From an uncultured Lachnospiraceae bacterium (GTDB lineage: Bacteria; Bacillota; Clostridia; Lachnospirales; Lachnospiraceae), in contig CAMOQY010000039.1 of the NCBI GenBank assembly GCA_946623295.1, forward strand, positions 1-10,072: a stretch of 10,072 nucleotides of DNA, written 5' to 3'. The notes under the pieces were generated by a model. It searched no databases. It had not been told where the DNA came from and saw nothing but the letters and a program-made list of their open reading frames with translations. Shown one piece after another: positions 1-6,876 of the stretch. Numbering within the stretch: the first letter of the stretch is position 1; every line of letters starts with the position of its first letter. A program made the position numbers and the translations under genes.

Positions 1-3000
1 CGGGCTGGATCCTGACGCCCGCGCCGTAGGTGCTCTTTCCGCCCTTTATGCTGCCTGGAGTATCGCTGCAGTCGGTGACGGTGAGCTTGCCGCCCGTCTG
101 GACGCGTATCACGCGGCTGTTTCCGTTTGATATGATGCTGTGACCGTTAAGGCAGATCGTCACGTCGCCCGTAATATCCTGCATCGCGCTCACGTTCACG
201 TCGGAAGTAAGGAAATACACGCCGTCGGTGGTCGGAAGCTTGGTCGTCTCCGTCCACTCCTCGTACGAAACTCCGTCATGCACGTGGGGTTTGTAGACTC
301 TCACTTCCGCAGTGGCCGTAAAGCCGCCGTCCTCGGTGGTAACAGTGATCGTCGCATTTCCTTCGGCCACGCCTGTCACAACGCCATTTGCATCCACCGT
401 AGCTACCGATCCATCGCTGCTCGTCCAGGTGACGTTCTGATTGTCGGCGCCTACAGGGGTGATCTCCGCCGTCAGCGTGGCGGTGCCCTCCTCGGGCACT
501 TTGAGCGACTCGGGAGAAACGCTTACTCCCGCGACCGCGGCCGTAGGCTTGAGCATAAGCCTGCCGTTGTCGAGGGCCACGTTATAACCATCCGCGTCAG
601 AGGTAAAGAAATCCTTGCTGCCGTCAGGTACTGCGGAGCCCTCCGCCGTGAAATAAGGCTCTTCCGTATATCTGGCGTCTGTAGCGCTGTTCTCAAGACT
701 TATGCCGATAGAAGCTCCGTCAGCGAGCCCTGCGGGATCGATATATACATAAGAATAAGGAAGGCCCGACGTAAATCTGCGAAGCACTACGTTCTGCGCG
801 GTACCGGGCTCCGTCTCGGTCTTTTTGGCTGTATTGCCGGTCACCTTGACTGCGCCCTTGAGTACCAGCATGCCCATGCGCGAAGCGCCATCAACGGTGC
901 CGCGCGAAATATGGAGCGCACCAAAGCCGGAGGTCGAGTTGTTTTCGGTAACGGTAGTTCCATCCAGCGTCATCGTGCCGCCCAGCAGTACCGCGGCGCT
1001 GCCGTTTTTTGCGCTGTTGCCGGTGATCTGCGAATTGGTTATCGTGGCGCTTGCGCCGCCGGTCAGGTACATGGCGCCGCCTTCGCTCTCTGTTGTATTA
1101 TTCGTGATCTGCGCATCCGAAATAGTCAGGACCGCGCCGGAGCCGGCGTAAATAGCTCCGCCGTGTTTCGTGGTGGACGTATTTCCGGTGATCGTACCGC
1201 CGGTCATGTTGAAGACTGCGCCTGCGGAGGCTCCCGTTCCCTTTGCTGCCAAAACTATGGCTCCGCCTCTGGTGGCGGTGTTGCCGGTGAGCGAGCCGCT
1301 GTACATATTAAAGATACCGCCGGGGTTATCGGCATTGCCGCCCTGCACGTATACGGCGCCGCCCTCGCCTCCGGAAGAACCAGAATCGACCGAGGTGCCG
1401 CCCGTAATAGTAATATTGGAAAGGTTAAATACAGCGCCCGAATTGACGCCTATCACAGCGCCGTAGGTGCTCCTGCCTCCGGTGATGGATCCGGGAGATT
1501 CGGCATCGTCGACGATCGACAGCGCAGCTCCGGCCATGATGCGGATAGCTCTGCCGGCTGCGGGCGCCGTAACGGTGTGACCGTTAAAGCAGAGAGTGAT
1601 ATTCTCCCCTCCCGGGATGATGCACGCCTCATCAAGCGTCACGTCGCTGCTCAGATAATAGTTGCCGCTTGTCGTGGGAAGCGTCGTTGCCGACGTCCAT
1701 TTATCAAATGAAAGTCCGTCATGCTCGTGAACGACCACTTCCGTGACCGTGACAAGGCAGGAGGCGGTGTATTCGGAGTTCACCTTCGAGGTGACAGTAA
1801 TGGTTGCCTCACCGGCGGAAACACCCGTTACAACGCCGTTCTCATCGACTGTGGCGATGCCCGGAGCGGAGGTCGTCCACGTTACGCCCTTGTCCGTATC
1901 GGGGGTGTTCTCCGGGATAAAATCAGGGGTCAGAGTGGAAGTCTTGCCCACCTCTGCTTCCGCCGTGGCAGGCAGTCTGATACCCCTGATCGCGGCGTCG
2001 ACCAGGACCAGTTTGCCCGAGCCGTCGTCTACGAGCATCTTGGTATCGTCCTTGAGCCACGTCCAGCTGCCCTTAAGACTTCCGGTGATAGTGGCAAGCT
2101 CAGCTCCCTCAGCGGGATCCGCCACGTAACTGACGTCGACGTCCGCGTCATCGCCAGCATTCTTGATAGAGAAGGTATTGGCCGCATTCTGCAGCGTGAA
2201 GCCCGCAGCGGAGCCGTTGCCCTTCTTGTTGTTCTTTACGATGTTTGAGCCTTCAAGGGTGGCATTATTGCCGAGCAGGTATATACATCCCGTGTAGTTT
2301 CCGCTGTCGATAGTAGTATTCCCGGTTACCGTGCAATCCTTGAACGTCACCGTCGCACCGGAAGCGCTGGACGAGTATACGCTGGCCGTCCTGCCGCTGT
2401 TGCCCGTGAACAGGCAGCTGTCAAATACGATCTTGGAAGAACCAGTGCCGCGGATGACAGGAAAATGGTTTCCTGACGTCGCGGTGGAGCTGTTGTCTTT
2501 GATCTCACAATTCTTGATTGTGGCAAGACCTGAACTCGCCGCATAGAGCACCGGCGCATAGCCGCTGGAGGTGCAGTTGGTGATCGTGCAGCCCGTCATA
2601 GTGAGCGTCGTCGTGCCCTGCACGGTGATGCAGGTGCCGTTATTGGTACCTTTGATGCCATCTATAGCAACGTTTGTGAGGGTGATCGAGCCGGCCGCTC
2701 CGGAATTTGATCCCATAAGCGCGTTGCCGCCGCTTACGCTGCGGGTGATCTTGCCGGTAGTGCCGCAGTTCTCGATCGTCAGAGCGATATCACTTCCGTT
2801 TACCCGGTATACCGAACCCCATGCAGTGGATGTGGAGTTTATGCTGTATCCGTTCATGCACAGTTCTATATCCTGACCGCCGGTCAGATCATGCCGGGCA
2901 TTGACGGTAATATCCCTCGTGAGATAATACTTGCCCGATGACAGAGGCAGAGACGTGCTCTCTCCCTCTCCGTCGCCCCACGCGATCCAGTTTCCGTCGC

Positions 3001-3130
3001 TGTGATCATGTCCCAGATCGACGTGCACGGCTCCGCGCTCGCCCTCCTCGGACACAGAGATCACAGGCGCATATGAAAATACGAGCGCCATGGAAAGAAC
3101 AACTGCGAGAAATCTTCTGAATTTCGGCAT
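1..3130 (-). CDS. Large secreted beta-helix / BIG2 repeat surface protein (3' end beyond the window)
   Basis: The minus-strand frame is open from the ATG at 3130 to base 1, giving 1043 codons with no stop; the C-terminus and any cell-wall anchor lie outside. An AAGGAGGAG ribosome binding site (3142-3134) sets the start. Residues 1-30 form a signal peptide (PKFRR basic stretch, then a hydrophobic core), without a lipobox. The mature part is modular. A motif of the form HxHDG..W....LPT..G.YYL..DV, followed by an (I/L)C(L/F)NGH strand, begins near residues 41 (degenerate), 468 and 949. Each is followed by beta-helix-like coils; in the second block GGA(V/I/M)(Y/V) motifs recur near 590, 622, 657 and 684, with ITGN turns, resembling chlamydial Pmp repeats. 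BIG2-type Ig-like domains with the V.W.SS....ATVD.NGVVTGV..G.ATITVT signature lie at about 379-464 and 863-946. Likely an extracellular adhesin or glycan-binding protein; the ligand is unknown. Secretion and folds are confident, function is not. Confidence 0.88.
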   Translation of the reverse strand, partial: MPKFRRFLAVVLSMALVFSYAPVISVSEEGERGAVHVDLGHDHSDGNWIAWGDGEGESTSLPLSSGKYYLTRDITVNARHDLTGGQDIELCMNGYSINSTSTAWGSVYRVNGSDIALTIENCGTTGKITRSVSGGNALMGSNSGAAGSITLTNVAIDGIKGTNNGTCITVQGTTTLTMTGCTITNCTSSGYAPVLYAASSGLATIKNCEIKDNSSTATSGNHFPVIRGTGSSKIVFDSCLFTGNSGRTASVYSSSASGATVTFKDCTVTGNTTIDSGNYTGCIYLLGNNATLEGSNIVKNNKKGNGSAAGFTLQNAANTFSIKNAGDDADVDVSYVADPAEGAELATITGSLKGSWTWLKDDTKMLVDDGSGKLVLVDAAIRGIRLPATAEAEVGKTSTLTPDFIPENTPDTDKGVTWTTSAPGIATVDENGVVTGVSAGEATITVTSKVNSEYTASCLVTVTEVVVHEHDGLSFDKWTSATTLPTTSGNYYLSSDVTLDEACIIPGGENITLCFNGHTVTAPAAGRAIRIMAGAALSIVDDAESPGSITGGRSTYGAVIGVNSGAVFNLSNITITGGTSVDSGSSGGEGGAVYVQGGNADNPGGIFNMYSGSLTGNTATRGGAIVLAAKGTGASAGAVFNMTGGTITGNTSTTKHGGAIYAGSGAVLTISDAQITNNTTESEGGAMYLTGGASATITNSQITGNSAKNGSAAVLLGGTMTLDGTTVTENNSTSGFGALHISRGTVDGASRMGMLVLKGAVKVTGNTAKKTETEPGTAQNVVLRRFTSGLPYSYVYIDPAGLADGASIGISLENSATDARYTEEPYFTAEGSAVPDGSKDFFTSDADGYNVALDNGRLMLKPTAAVAGVSVSPESLKVPEEGTATLTAEITPVGADNQNVTWTSSDGSVATVDANGVVTGVAEGNATITVTTEDGGFTATAEVRVYKPHVHDGVSYEEWTETTKLPTTDGVYFLTSDVNVSAMQDITGDVTICLNGHSIISNGNSRVIRVQTGGKLTVTDCSDTPGSIKGGKSTYGAGVRIQP

Positions 3131-3145
3131 AGGCTCCTCCTTATC

Positions 3146-3202
3146 AAAAAACAGAACAGTATCCCAATAGGTGCAAGCCCCTATTCCGGAATCACTGTCC
3201 TG
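3146..3202 (-). terminator. Terminator-like hairpin in the adhesin leader (candidate attenuator)
   Basis: Reading the minus strand, CAGGACAGT (3202-3194) pairs with ACTGTTCTG (3160-3152), including one G-U. A one-base bulge follows, then ATTCC (3192-3188) pairs with GGGAT (3165-3161), also with one G-U. After a GG bulge, AATAGG (3185-3180) pairs with CCTATT (3171-3166) around an eight-base loop. A run of six T (3151-3146) follows at once, and the ribosome binding site begins four bases later. This is the shape of an intrinsic terminator placed between a promoter and its own gene. It could be an attenuator, or could also stop read-through from kbl. The pairing is seen directly; the regulatory role is inference. 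Confidence 0.6.
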
Positions 3203-3252
3203 CATTAACAATCGAAAATTTGCATATATTGTATGATTTTCAGTACACCGTA

Positions 3253-3281
3253 ATGTTACAATACTTTACAAATAATGTCAA
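3253..3281 (-). promoter_or_regulatory. Sigma-A-type promoter for the surface protein gene
   Basis: On the minus strand, a consensus -35 TTGACA (3281-3276) is separated by exactly 17 bp from a -10 TAACAT (3258-3253, 4 of 6 matches). Transcription would begin near 3246, giving a leader of about 115 nt that contains the terminator-like hairpin. The leader's first part can also form a weak AT-rich hairpin (GAAAAT with ATTTTC). Lying between kbl and the surface protein, this promoter suggests the latter is a separate transcription unit. Confidence 0.65.
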
Positions 3282-3293
3282 TGATTCCGCTGT

Positions 3294-3318
3294 TTATGAA
3301 ATGAAAAAATTTTCATAA
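3294..3318. repeat. Perfect 8-bp inverted repeat upstream of the surface protein promoter
   Basis: TTATGAAA (3294-3301) and TTTCATAA (3311-3318) are exact reverse complements around a nine-base AT-rich spacer. The centre (3306) is about 60 bp upstream of the predicted start site and 12 bp beyond the -35 box, where an activator or UP-type element would sit. No U-tract follows in the minus direction, so it is a poor terminator for kbl. It is a candidate operator, but in such AT-rich sequence it may be chance. Confidence 0.35.
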
Positions 3319-3401
3319 GCTCAGTTTTTTTTAATTTTTTTCATCCTCGGGTTTATTTCCCTGCATAAAAGCCCATTTGTCCGGATGAAAAGCCGCGGTC
3401 C

Positions 3402-4589
3402 TTACAGCCCCATTTCTTCTTTTACCTGTCTGAAGCATTCTACCGCGAAATCAAGATCTTCCTTTGTATGACCTGCCGAGATCTGGGTGCGGATCCTGTC
3501 GCGGCCCTTCGGAACGACGGGATAACAGAAGCCCACGACGTAAACGCCCTTTTCCAGCATGCGCTTCGCGAATTCGTTGGCGATCTTCGGATCATAGAGC
3601 ATGACGGGGACGATGGGGTGCTCGCCGGGCAGCAGATCAAAGCCAACCTTTTCCATCTCCTGACGGAAGTAGCGCGCATTTTCGTGCACCTTGTCGCGCA
3701 GAGCCGTGGACGAGCTGAGCATCTCAATAGTTTTGAGAGTGGCGGCGCAGATGGCCGGCGCAAGGGTATTGGAGAAAAGATACGGGCGGCTGCGCTGGCG
3801 CAGCAGGTCTACTATGACGCGGCTCGAAGCTGTATAGCCGCCGGAGGCTCCGCCCATGGCCTTGCCGAAGGTACCCGTGATGATATCGACCCTGCCCATG
3901 ACGCCGCAGTACTCAGCGGTGCCGCGTCCGTGCTCGCCCATAAATCCCACTGCGTGGCTGTCGTCAAGCATGGTCATGGCGCCGTATTCGTCCGCCAGAT
4001 CACAGATCCCCTTCATGTTTGCGATGTATCCGTCCATGGAAAAGACGCCGTCGGTGGCGATCAGGATCTGTTTGCAGCCCTCTGCCCTTGCCGCCTCAAG
4101 CTGCGCTCTCAGATCGTCCATATCATTGTTTTTATAACGGTAACGGTGGGCCTTGCAAAGCCTCACGCCATCGATGATCGAAGCATGGTTGAGCTCGTCG
4201 GAAATGACCGCATCGTCGGGTCCCAGCAGAGTCTCGAAAAGTCCTCCGTTTGCGTCGAAGCAGGAGCTGTAGAGGATCGCGTCCTCCATACCCGCAAACT
4301 GCGCGATCGCTTTTTCCAGATCCTTGTGGATCTGCTGTGTGCCGCAGATAAAGCGGACCGAAGAGAGGCCGAAGCCCCAGGTGTCGTAGCTGGCTTTTGC
4401 GGCCTCGATGAGCTCGGGGCTGTTGGAAAGGCCGAGGTAATTGTTTGCGCACATATTGACCACGCGGCTGCTTACCGTCGTATCGATACGCGAGCGCTGC
4501 GGAGTGGTGATGATGCGTTCTTCCTTATATGTACCGGCCTCGCGAATCGCGGCCAGCTCGTCGGCGTATTTCTGATATGCTTTTTTCAT
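3402..4589 (-). CDS. kbl: Glycine C-acetyltransferase (2-amino-3-ketobutyrate CoA ligase)
   Basis: This cytosolic PLP enzyme (EC 2.3.1.29) cleaves 2-amino-3-oxobutanoate with CoA to glycine and acetyl-CoA, the second step of threonine breakdown after Tdh. The 395-residue product has the usual family length and aligns along its whole length with E. coli Kbl as I recall it. Recognisable blocks are CANNYLGL (47-54), SVRFICGTQ (77-85), [16 protein letters not shown] (108-123), [14 protein letters not shown] (134-147), DDSHAVGF (209-216) and [14 protein letters not shown] (238-251). K243 is the predicted Schiff-base lysine; D209 and H212 belong to the PLP pocket. The family is alpha-oxoamine synthases, but these blocks favour Kbl over 8-amino-7-oxononanoate synthase. 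The AAGGAGGA site (4604-4597) is 7-8 nt from the ATG. It lies 150 bp downstream of tdh on the same strand, presumably co-transcribed, although hairpins occupy the spacer. Confidence 0.97.
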   Translation of the reverse strand: MKKAYQKYADELAAIREAGTYKEERIITTPQRSRIDTTVSSRVVNMCANNYLGLSNSPELIEAAKASYDTWGFGLSSVRFICGTQQIHKDLEKAIAQFAGMEDAILYSSCFDANGGLFETLLGPDDAVISDELNHASIIDGVRLCKAHRYRYKNNDMDDLRAQLEAARAEGCKQILIATDGVFSMDGYIANMKGICDLADEYGAMTMLDDSHAVGFMGEHGRGTAEYCGVMGRVDIITGTFGKAMGGASGGYTASSRVIVDLLRQRSRPYLFSNTLAPAICAATLKTIEMLSSSTALRDKVHENARYFRQEMEKVGFDLLPGEHPIVPVMLYDPKIANEFAKRMLEKGVYVVGFCYPVVPKGRDRIRTQISAGHTKEDLDFAVECFRQVKEEMGL

Positions 4590-4686
4590 TGTATGATCCT
4601 CCTTAATCTGCAGCTTTTTACCGTAATATTTTTCCTTACATGTTCCGGGTTGAAACCTTCACCGGCGCGCCATCACGTGTCAGCTT

Positions 4687-4733
4687 AAAAACACACCTCA
4701 AGGCGGTACTCTGAGGCCGCCGGCGCGCCGGCG
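4687..4733 (-). terminator. Hairpins in the tdh-kbl spacer (possible partial terminator or processing site)
   Basis: Six bases past the tdh stop is a perfect 16-bp GC palindrome, CGCCGGCGCGCCGGCG (4718-4733). Just beyond it on the minus strand, CCTCAG (4716-4711) pairs with TTGAGG (4701-4696), one G-U included, followed by TGTG and five T (4691-4687). The second hairpin resembles a weak intrinsic terminator and could lower kbl expression relative to tdh, or the palindrome could block 3' exonucleases. CCGGCGCGCC recurs at 4662-4671, so an alternative pairing between the copies is possible. I see no convincing separate promoter for kbl. Confidence 0.45.
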
Positions 4734-4739
4734 CAGGGG

Positions 4740-5783
4740 CTACTTGCGGCTCCAGTCGAGCACCACCTTGCCGGAATTGCCGCTGCGCATGGCATCAAAG
4801 CCCTTCTGGAAATCGGTATAATGGAAGCGGTGTGTGATAACGGGCGTCAGGTCGAGTCCACCCTGGACCATATATGACATCTGATGCCAGTTGTCCATCT
4901 TGCGTCCGTAGATCCCCTGAAGAGTGAGTCCGCGTGTGATGATATCGTTCATATCCAGCTCGATGGGCTTGGGACCGAGACCGAGAAGGCTGATCTTTCC
5001 GCCGTTTCTCATGGTGCTGACCATCTGCTTGAAGGCCGCGCCGCTGCCGCTCATCTCAAGGCCGATATCAAAGCCCTCGACGATCTTGAGCCTGCGCATG
5101 ACCTCGCAAAGATCCTCCCTGCCGATATTTACCGCGGCGTCCACGCCCATTTTTTCGGCAAGGTTCAGCCGGTAATCATTGAGGTCTGTGATGACTACGC
5201 GCCGCGCGCCCGCAAATTTGCAGATGCCGGCCGCGATTATGCCGATGGGACCGGCGCCGGTAATAAGCACATCCTCTCCGATAAGATCCCACATCAGCGC
5301 GGTATGCGTAGCGTTGCCGAATGCGTCAAAGAACGAGACCACGTCTTCGTCCAGCTCCGGGTCGATAGCGATAACGTTTTTCGCGGGGATGCAGAGGTAT
5401 TCGGCAAACGCGCCGTTCCTGTCCACGCCCACGCCGATAGTTTCATGGCACCACTGGATATTTCCGGTGTGGCAGTTGCGGCAGTGGCCGCAGGTGATGT
5501 GGCCTTCGCCGCTGACCCTCTGCCCGACGGTAAAGCCGGTGACTCCGGCCCCGAGCTGCGCGATCTCTCCGACATACTCGTGTCCGATGGTCTGACCTAT
5601 ATGGACATGCTCCTTTGACCAGTCGGTCCAGTCATAAATATGCACATCCGTTCCGCATATCGCGGTCTTATGGATCTTGATCAGCACCTCGCCCGGGCCG
5701 ACCTCCGGCACAGGTACGCGCGCGAGCGCAAGCCCCTCTCCGTCAACGTGCTTGATGATAGCATCCATCATTTTCTGTTCCAT
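4740..5783 (-). CDS. tdh: L-threonine 3-dehydrogenase (zinc, NAD-dependent)
   Basis: This cytosolic medium-chain dehydrogenase (EC 1.1.1.103) oxidises L-threonine to 2-amino-3-oxobutanoate with NAD+; Kbl, encoded next, uses the product. The 347 residues match E. coli Tdh closely along their length. Catalytic zinc-site residues are visible in AICGTDVHIYDW (C43, T45, H48) and GHEY (H68, E69). The structural zinc cysteines are C98, C101, C104 and C112, in the GEGHITCGHCRNC block. The Rossmann loop is GAGPIG (176-181), with D200 ending the second strand as expected for NAD preference. The C-terminal ITHRF and FDAMRSGNSGKVVLDW blocks are typical of Tdh. The ATG at 5783 is chosen because GGAGGAG (5794-5788) lies six bases upstream; methionines at codons 5 and 6 lack such a site. 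It diverges from a LysR-family regulator, the likely controller. Confidence 0.97.
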   Translation of the reverse strand: MEQKMMDAIIKHVDGEGLALARVPVPEVGPGEVLIKIHKTAICGTDVHIYDWTDWSKEHVHIGQTIGHEYVGEIAQLGAGVTGFTVGQRVSGEGHITCGHCRNCHTGNIQWCHETIGVGVDRNGAFAEYLCIPAKNVIAIDPELDEDVVSFFDAFGNATHTALMWDLIGEDVLITGAGPIGIIAAGICKFAGARRVVITDLNDYRLNLAEKMGVDAAVNIGREDLCEVMRRLKIVEGFDIGLEMSGSGAAFKQMVSTMRNGGKISLLGLGPKPIELDMNDIITRGLTLQGIYGRKMDNWHQMSYMVQGGLDLTPVITHRFHYTDFQKGFDAMRSGNSGKVVLDWSRK

Positions 5784-5794
5784 TTTTCTCCTCC

Positions 5795-5897
5795 GTCAAG
5801 CTGCTTTTTTTCTGCGGCTCCGTTTGGCATCGTGCGCCTCGGGCGCCGTCAGACTAAACAGCTTTCCTGTCCGGCTTTCATAAAAAAGCTGTTTGAC
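5795..5897 (-). promoter_or_regulatory. tdh leader with three mutually complementary segments
   Basis: In the predicted tdh mRNA, segment 1 is GUCAAACAGCUUUUUU (5897-5882), segment 2 AAAGCUGUUU (5865-5856) and segment 3 AAAAAAGCAGCUUGAC (5810-5795). Segments 1 and 2 form 10 perfect pairs; 1 and 3 form 14 pairs of 16; 2 and 3 form about 8. All three pairings use the same core, so they exclude one another. Segment 3 abuts the ribosome binding site (5794-5788). A GC hairpin, GCGCC-CGA-GGCGC (5846-5834), lies between segments 2 and 3. This could be an RNA switch or, at the DNA level, repeated operators. It does not match the glycine riboswitch consensus I know. Confidence 0.4.
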
Positions 5898-5920
5898 ATT
5901 TTTGAATTTACTTATATAAT
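5893..5920 (+). promoter_or_regulatory. Consensus sigma-A-type promoter for the LysR-family gene
   Basis: TTGACA (5893-5898), a 16-bp spacer, and TATAAT (5915-5920): both hexamers match consensus perfectly. Predicted start near 5927, leaving a leader of about 68 nt. Such a strong promoter is unusual for a LysR-type regulator, which is commonly weakly expressed and autorepressed. The right arm of an inverted repeat (AAAGCTGTTT, 5885-5894) overlaps the -35 by two bases, and the opposing tdh -10 overlaps this -10. Confidence 0.75.
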
Positions 5921-5944
5921 AAAATAAATTTATCTATGACACAA
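5916..5944 (-). promoter_or_regulatory. Candidate tdh-kbl promoter, overlapping the opposing one
   Basis: On the minus strand, TTGTGT (5944-5939) precedes a 17-bp spacer and TATTAT (5921-5916, 5 of 6 matches). Predicted start near 5909, giving a leader of about 126 nt. The -35 is weak, as expected for an activator-dependent LysR target. The direct repeat TATGACA occurs at 5935-5941 and 5966-5972, exactly 31 bp apart. This places the copies near -29 and -60 of tdh, like the activation and recognition sites of LysR-type regulators. The AT-rich sequence allows other -10 choices. Confidence 0.45.
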
Positions 5945-5982
5945 TTATTGTAGCCACATGGTTGATATGACAGTTCTTCATG

Positions 5983-5990
5983 AAAGGAAA
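5983..5990 (+). promoter_or_regulatory. Ribosome binding site deciding the LysR-gene start
   Basis: AAAGGAAA ends four bases before the ATG at 5995. The upstream in-frame ATG at 5980 is preceded by a pyrimidine-rich stretch without any purine-rich site, so the shorter form is preferred. Confidence 0.6.
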
Positions 5991-5994
5991 CGGT

Positions 5995-6876
5995 ATGGAC
6001 TCGAACAAATATGAGGCTTTCCTGCTTGCCGTAGATCACGGTTCTCTGACAGCCGCTGCTGAATATCTCGGATATACTCAGTCCGGCATAACCCGTATCA
6101 TCAAGAGCCTTGAAGATGAACTCGGGTTTCCCCTTTTTATCCGGAATAAAAAGGGCGTTACACTGACCGAAAACGGCAAAACCATGGTGCCGATATTCCG
6201 CGAGATCTCCCATGCGCTTCAGAACGTTCAGCAGATCAGCGCGGATATACGCGGAACTGTACGCGGCACCCTCTCCATAGGCAGCTATAACAGTATAGCC
6301 GGATCGTGGATGCCTTTTTTCCTGAAGGGCTTCCGCGAGCTTTATCCCGGCGTGTCCATCAGCCTGCACGAGGGCGGGAACATGACTATGGAAAGGTTCA
6401 TCAATGAAAAGTCCGTCGACTGCTGCTTTTGCTCGAGGCTTACCGGGGCCGTCTACGACTGGATACCGCTGTACGAGGACGAGGTAGTGGCCTGGCTGCC
6501 TGCAAATCATCCGATGGCAGGGAAAAAATCTTTCCCTGTAAAGATGATACCGGATTCTCCCTTTATACACACCACTCCCGGTCAGGATACGGAGATCGAC
6601 CGCCTGCTCAAAAAGCTGGATATCACCCCCGACGTAAAGTTTACGACCATGAATGCTTTCACGACCTACAACATGGTCGCGGCCGGGCTCGGCATCAGCA
6701 TCGATCAGCGCCTGCGCTCGCAGAAATGGAACGCCGACGTCGTGGAGCTGCCCTTCGCGCCCAGGCAGTATGAGGAGCTCGGGATCGCCGTGCCGTCTCT
6801 GTCCGAGGCCTCGCCGGCTACAAAGAAATTTATAAAATACGTTCAGACGATAAACATCAATGAGCTTGAGTTCTGA
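5995..6876 (+). CDS. LysR-family transcriptional regulator, likely controls tdh-kbl
   Basis: A 293-residue protein of normal LysR-type length. Residues 1-60 hold the winged helix-turn-helix: YEAFLLAV...GSLTAAAEYLGYTQSGITRIIKSLEDELGFPLF, with the recognition helix about 27-39 and the wing at 47-60. A linker helix precedes the effector-binding domain (from about 88, GTVRGTLSIGSYNSIAGSW onward), a periplasmic-binding-protein fold of two lobes. I start at 5995 because AAAGGAAA (5983-5990) lies just upstream and LysR proteins usually begin a few residues before this helix; the in-frame ATG at 5980 lacks a ribosome binding site. It is divergent from tdh, the classic arrangement for a LysR regulator and its target. 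E. coli tdh-kbl is instead controlled by Lrp. The effector is not readable; threonine, glycine or a related metabolite would be logical. A CCFC cluster at 143-146 is unusual. The 3' end overlaps the convergent CapA-like gene by 20 bp. Confidence 0.95.
   Translation: MDSNKYEAFLLAVDHGSLTAAAEYLGYTQSGITRIIKSLEDELGFPLFIRNKKGVTLTENGKTMVPIFREISHALQNVQQISADIRGTVRGTLSIGSYNSIAGSWMPFFLKGFRELYPGVSISLHEGGNMTMERFINEKSVDCCFCSRLTGAVYDWIPLYEDEVVAWLPANHPMAGKKSFPVKMIPDSPFIHTTPGQDTEIDRLLKKLDITPDVKFTTMNAFTTYNMVAAGLGISIDQRLRSQKWNADVVELPFAPRQYEELGIAVPSLSEASPATKKFIKYVQTININELEF

Noticed and set aside
140..1711. Long plus-strand open frame opposite the surface protein gene
   Set aside because: Low-complexity, Ser/Arg/Gly/Ala-rich translation with no recognisable domain; the minus strand has a signal peptide, BIG2 and beta-helix motifs and a strong ribosome binding site.
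3294..3318. Rho-independent terminator of kbl
   Set aside because: The stem is almost entirely A/T and no T-run follows on the minus strand.
3468..4688. 406-codon plus-strand open frame opposite kbl
   Set aside because: It is antisense to an unmistakable kbl; GC-rich third positions keep the complementary frame open.
5784..5909. Glycine riboswitch before tdh-kbl
   Set aside because: I cannot find the conserved tandem aptamer cores; the leader is also short for the tandem form.
5980..5994. ATG at 5980 as LysR-gene start
   Set aside because: No ribosome binding site precedes it, whereas AAAGGAAA precedes 5995 and the family start fits 5995.
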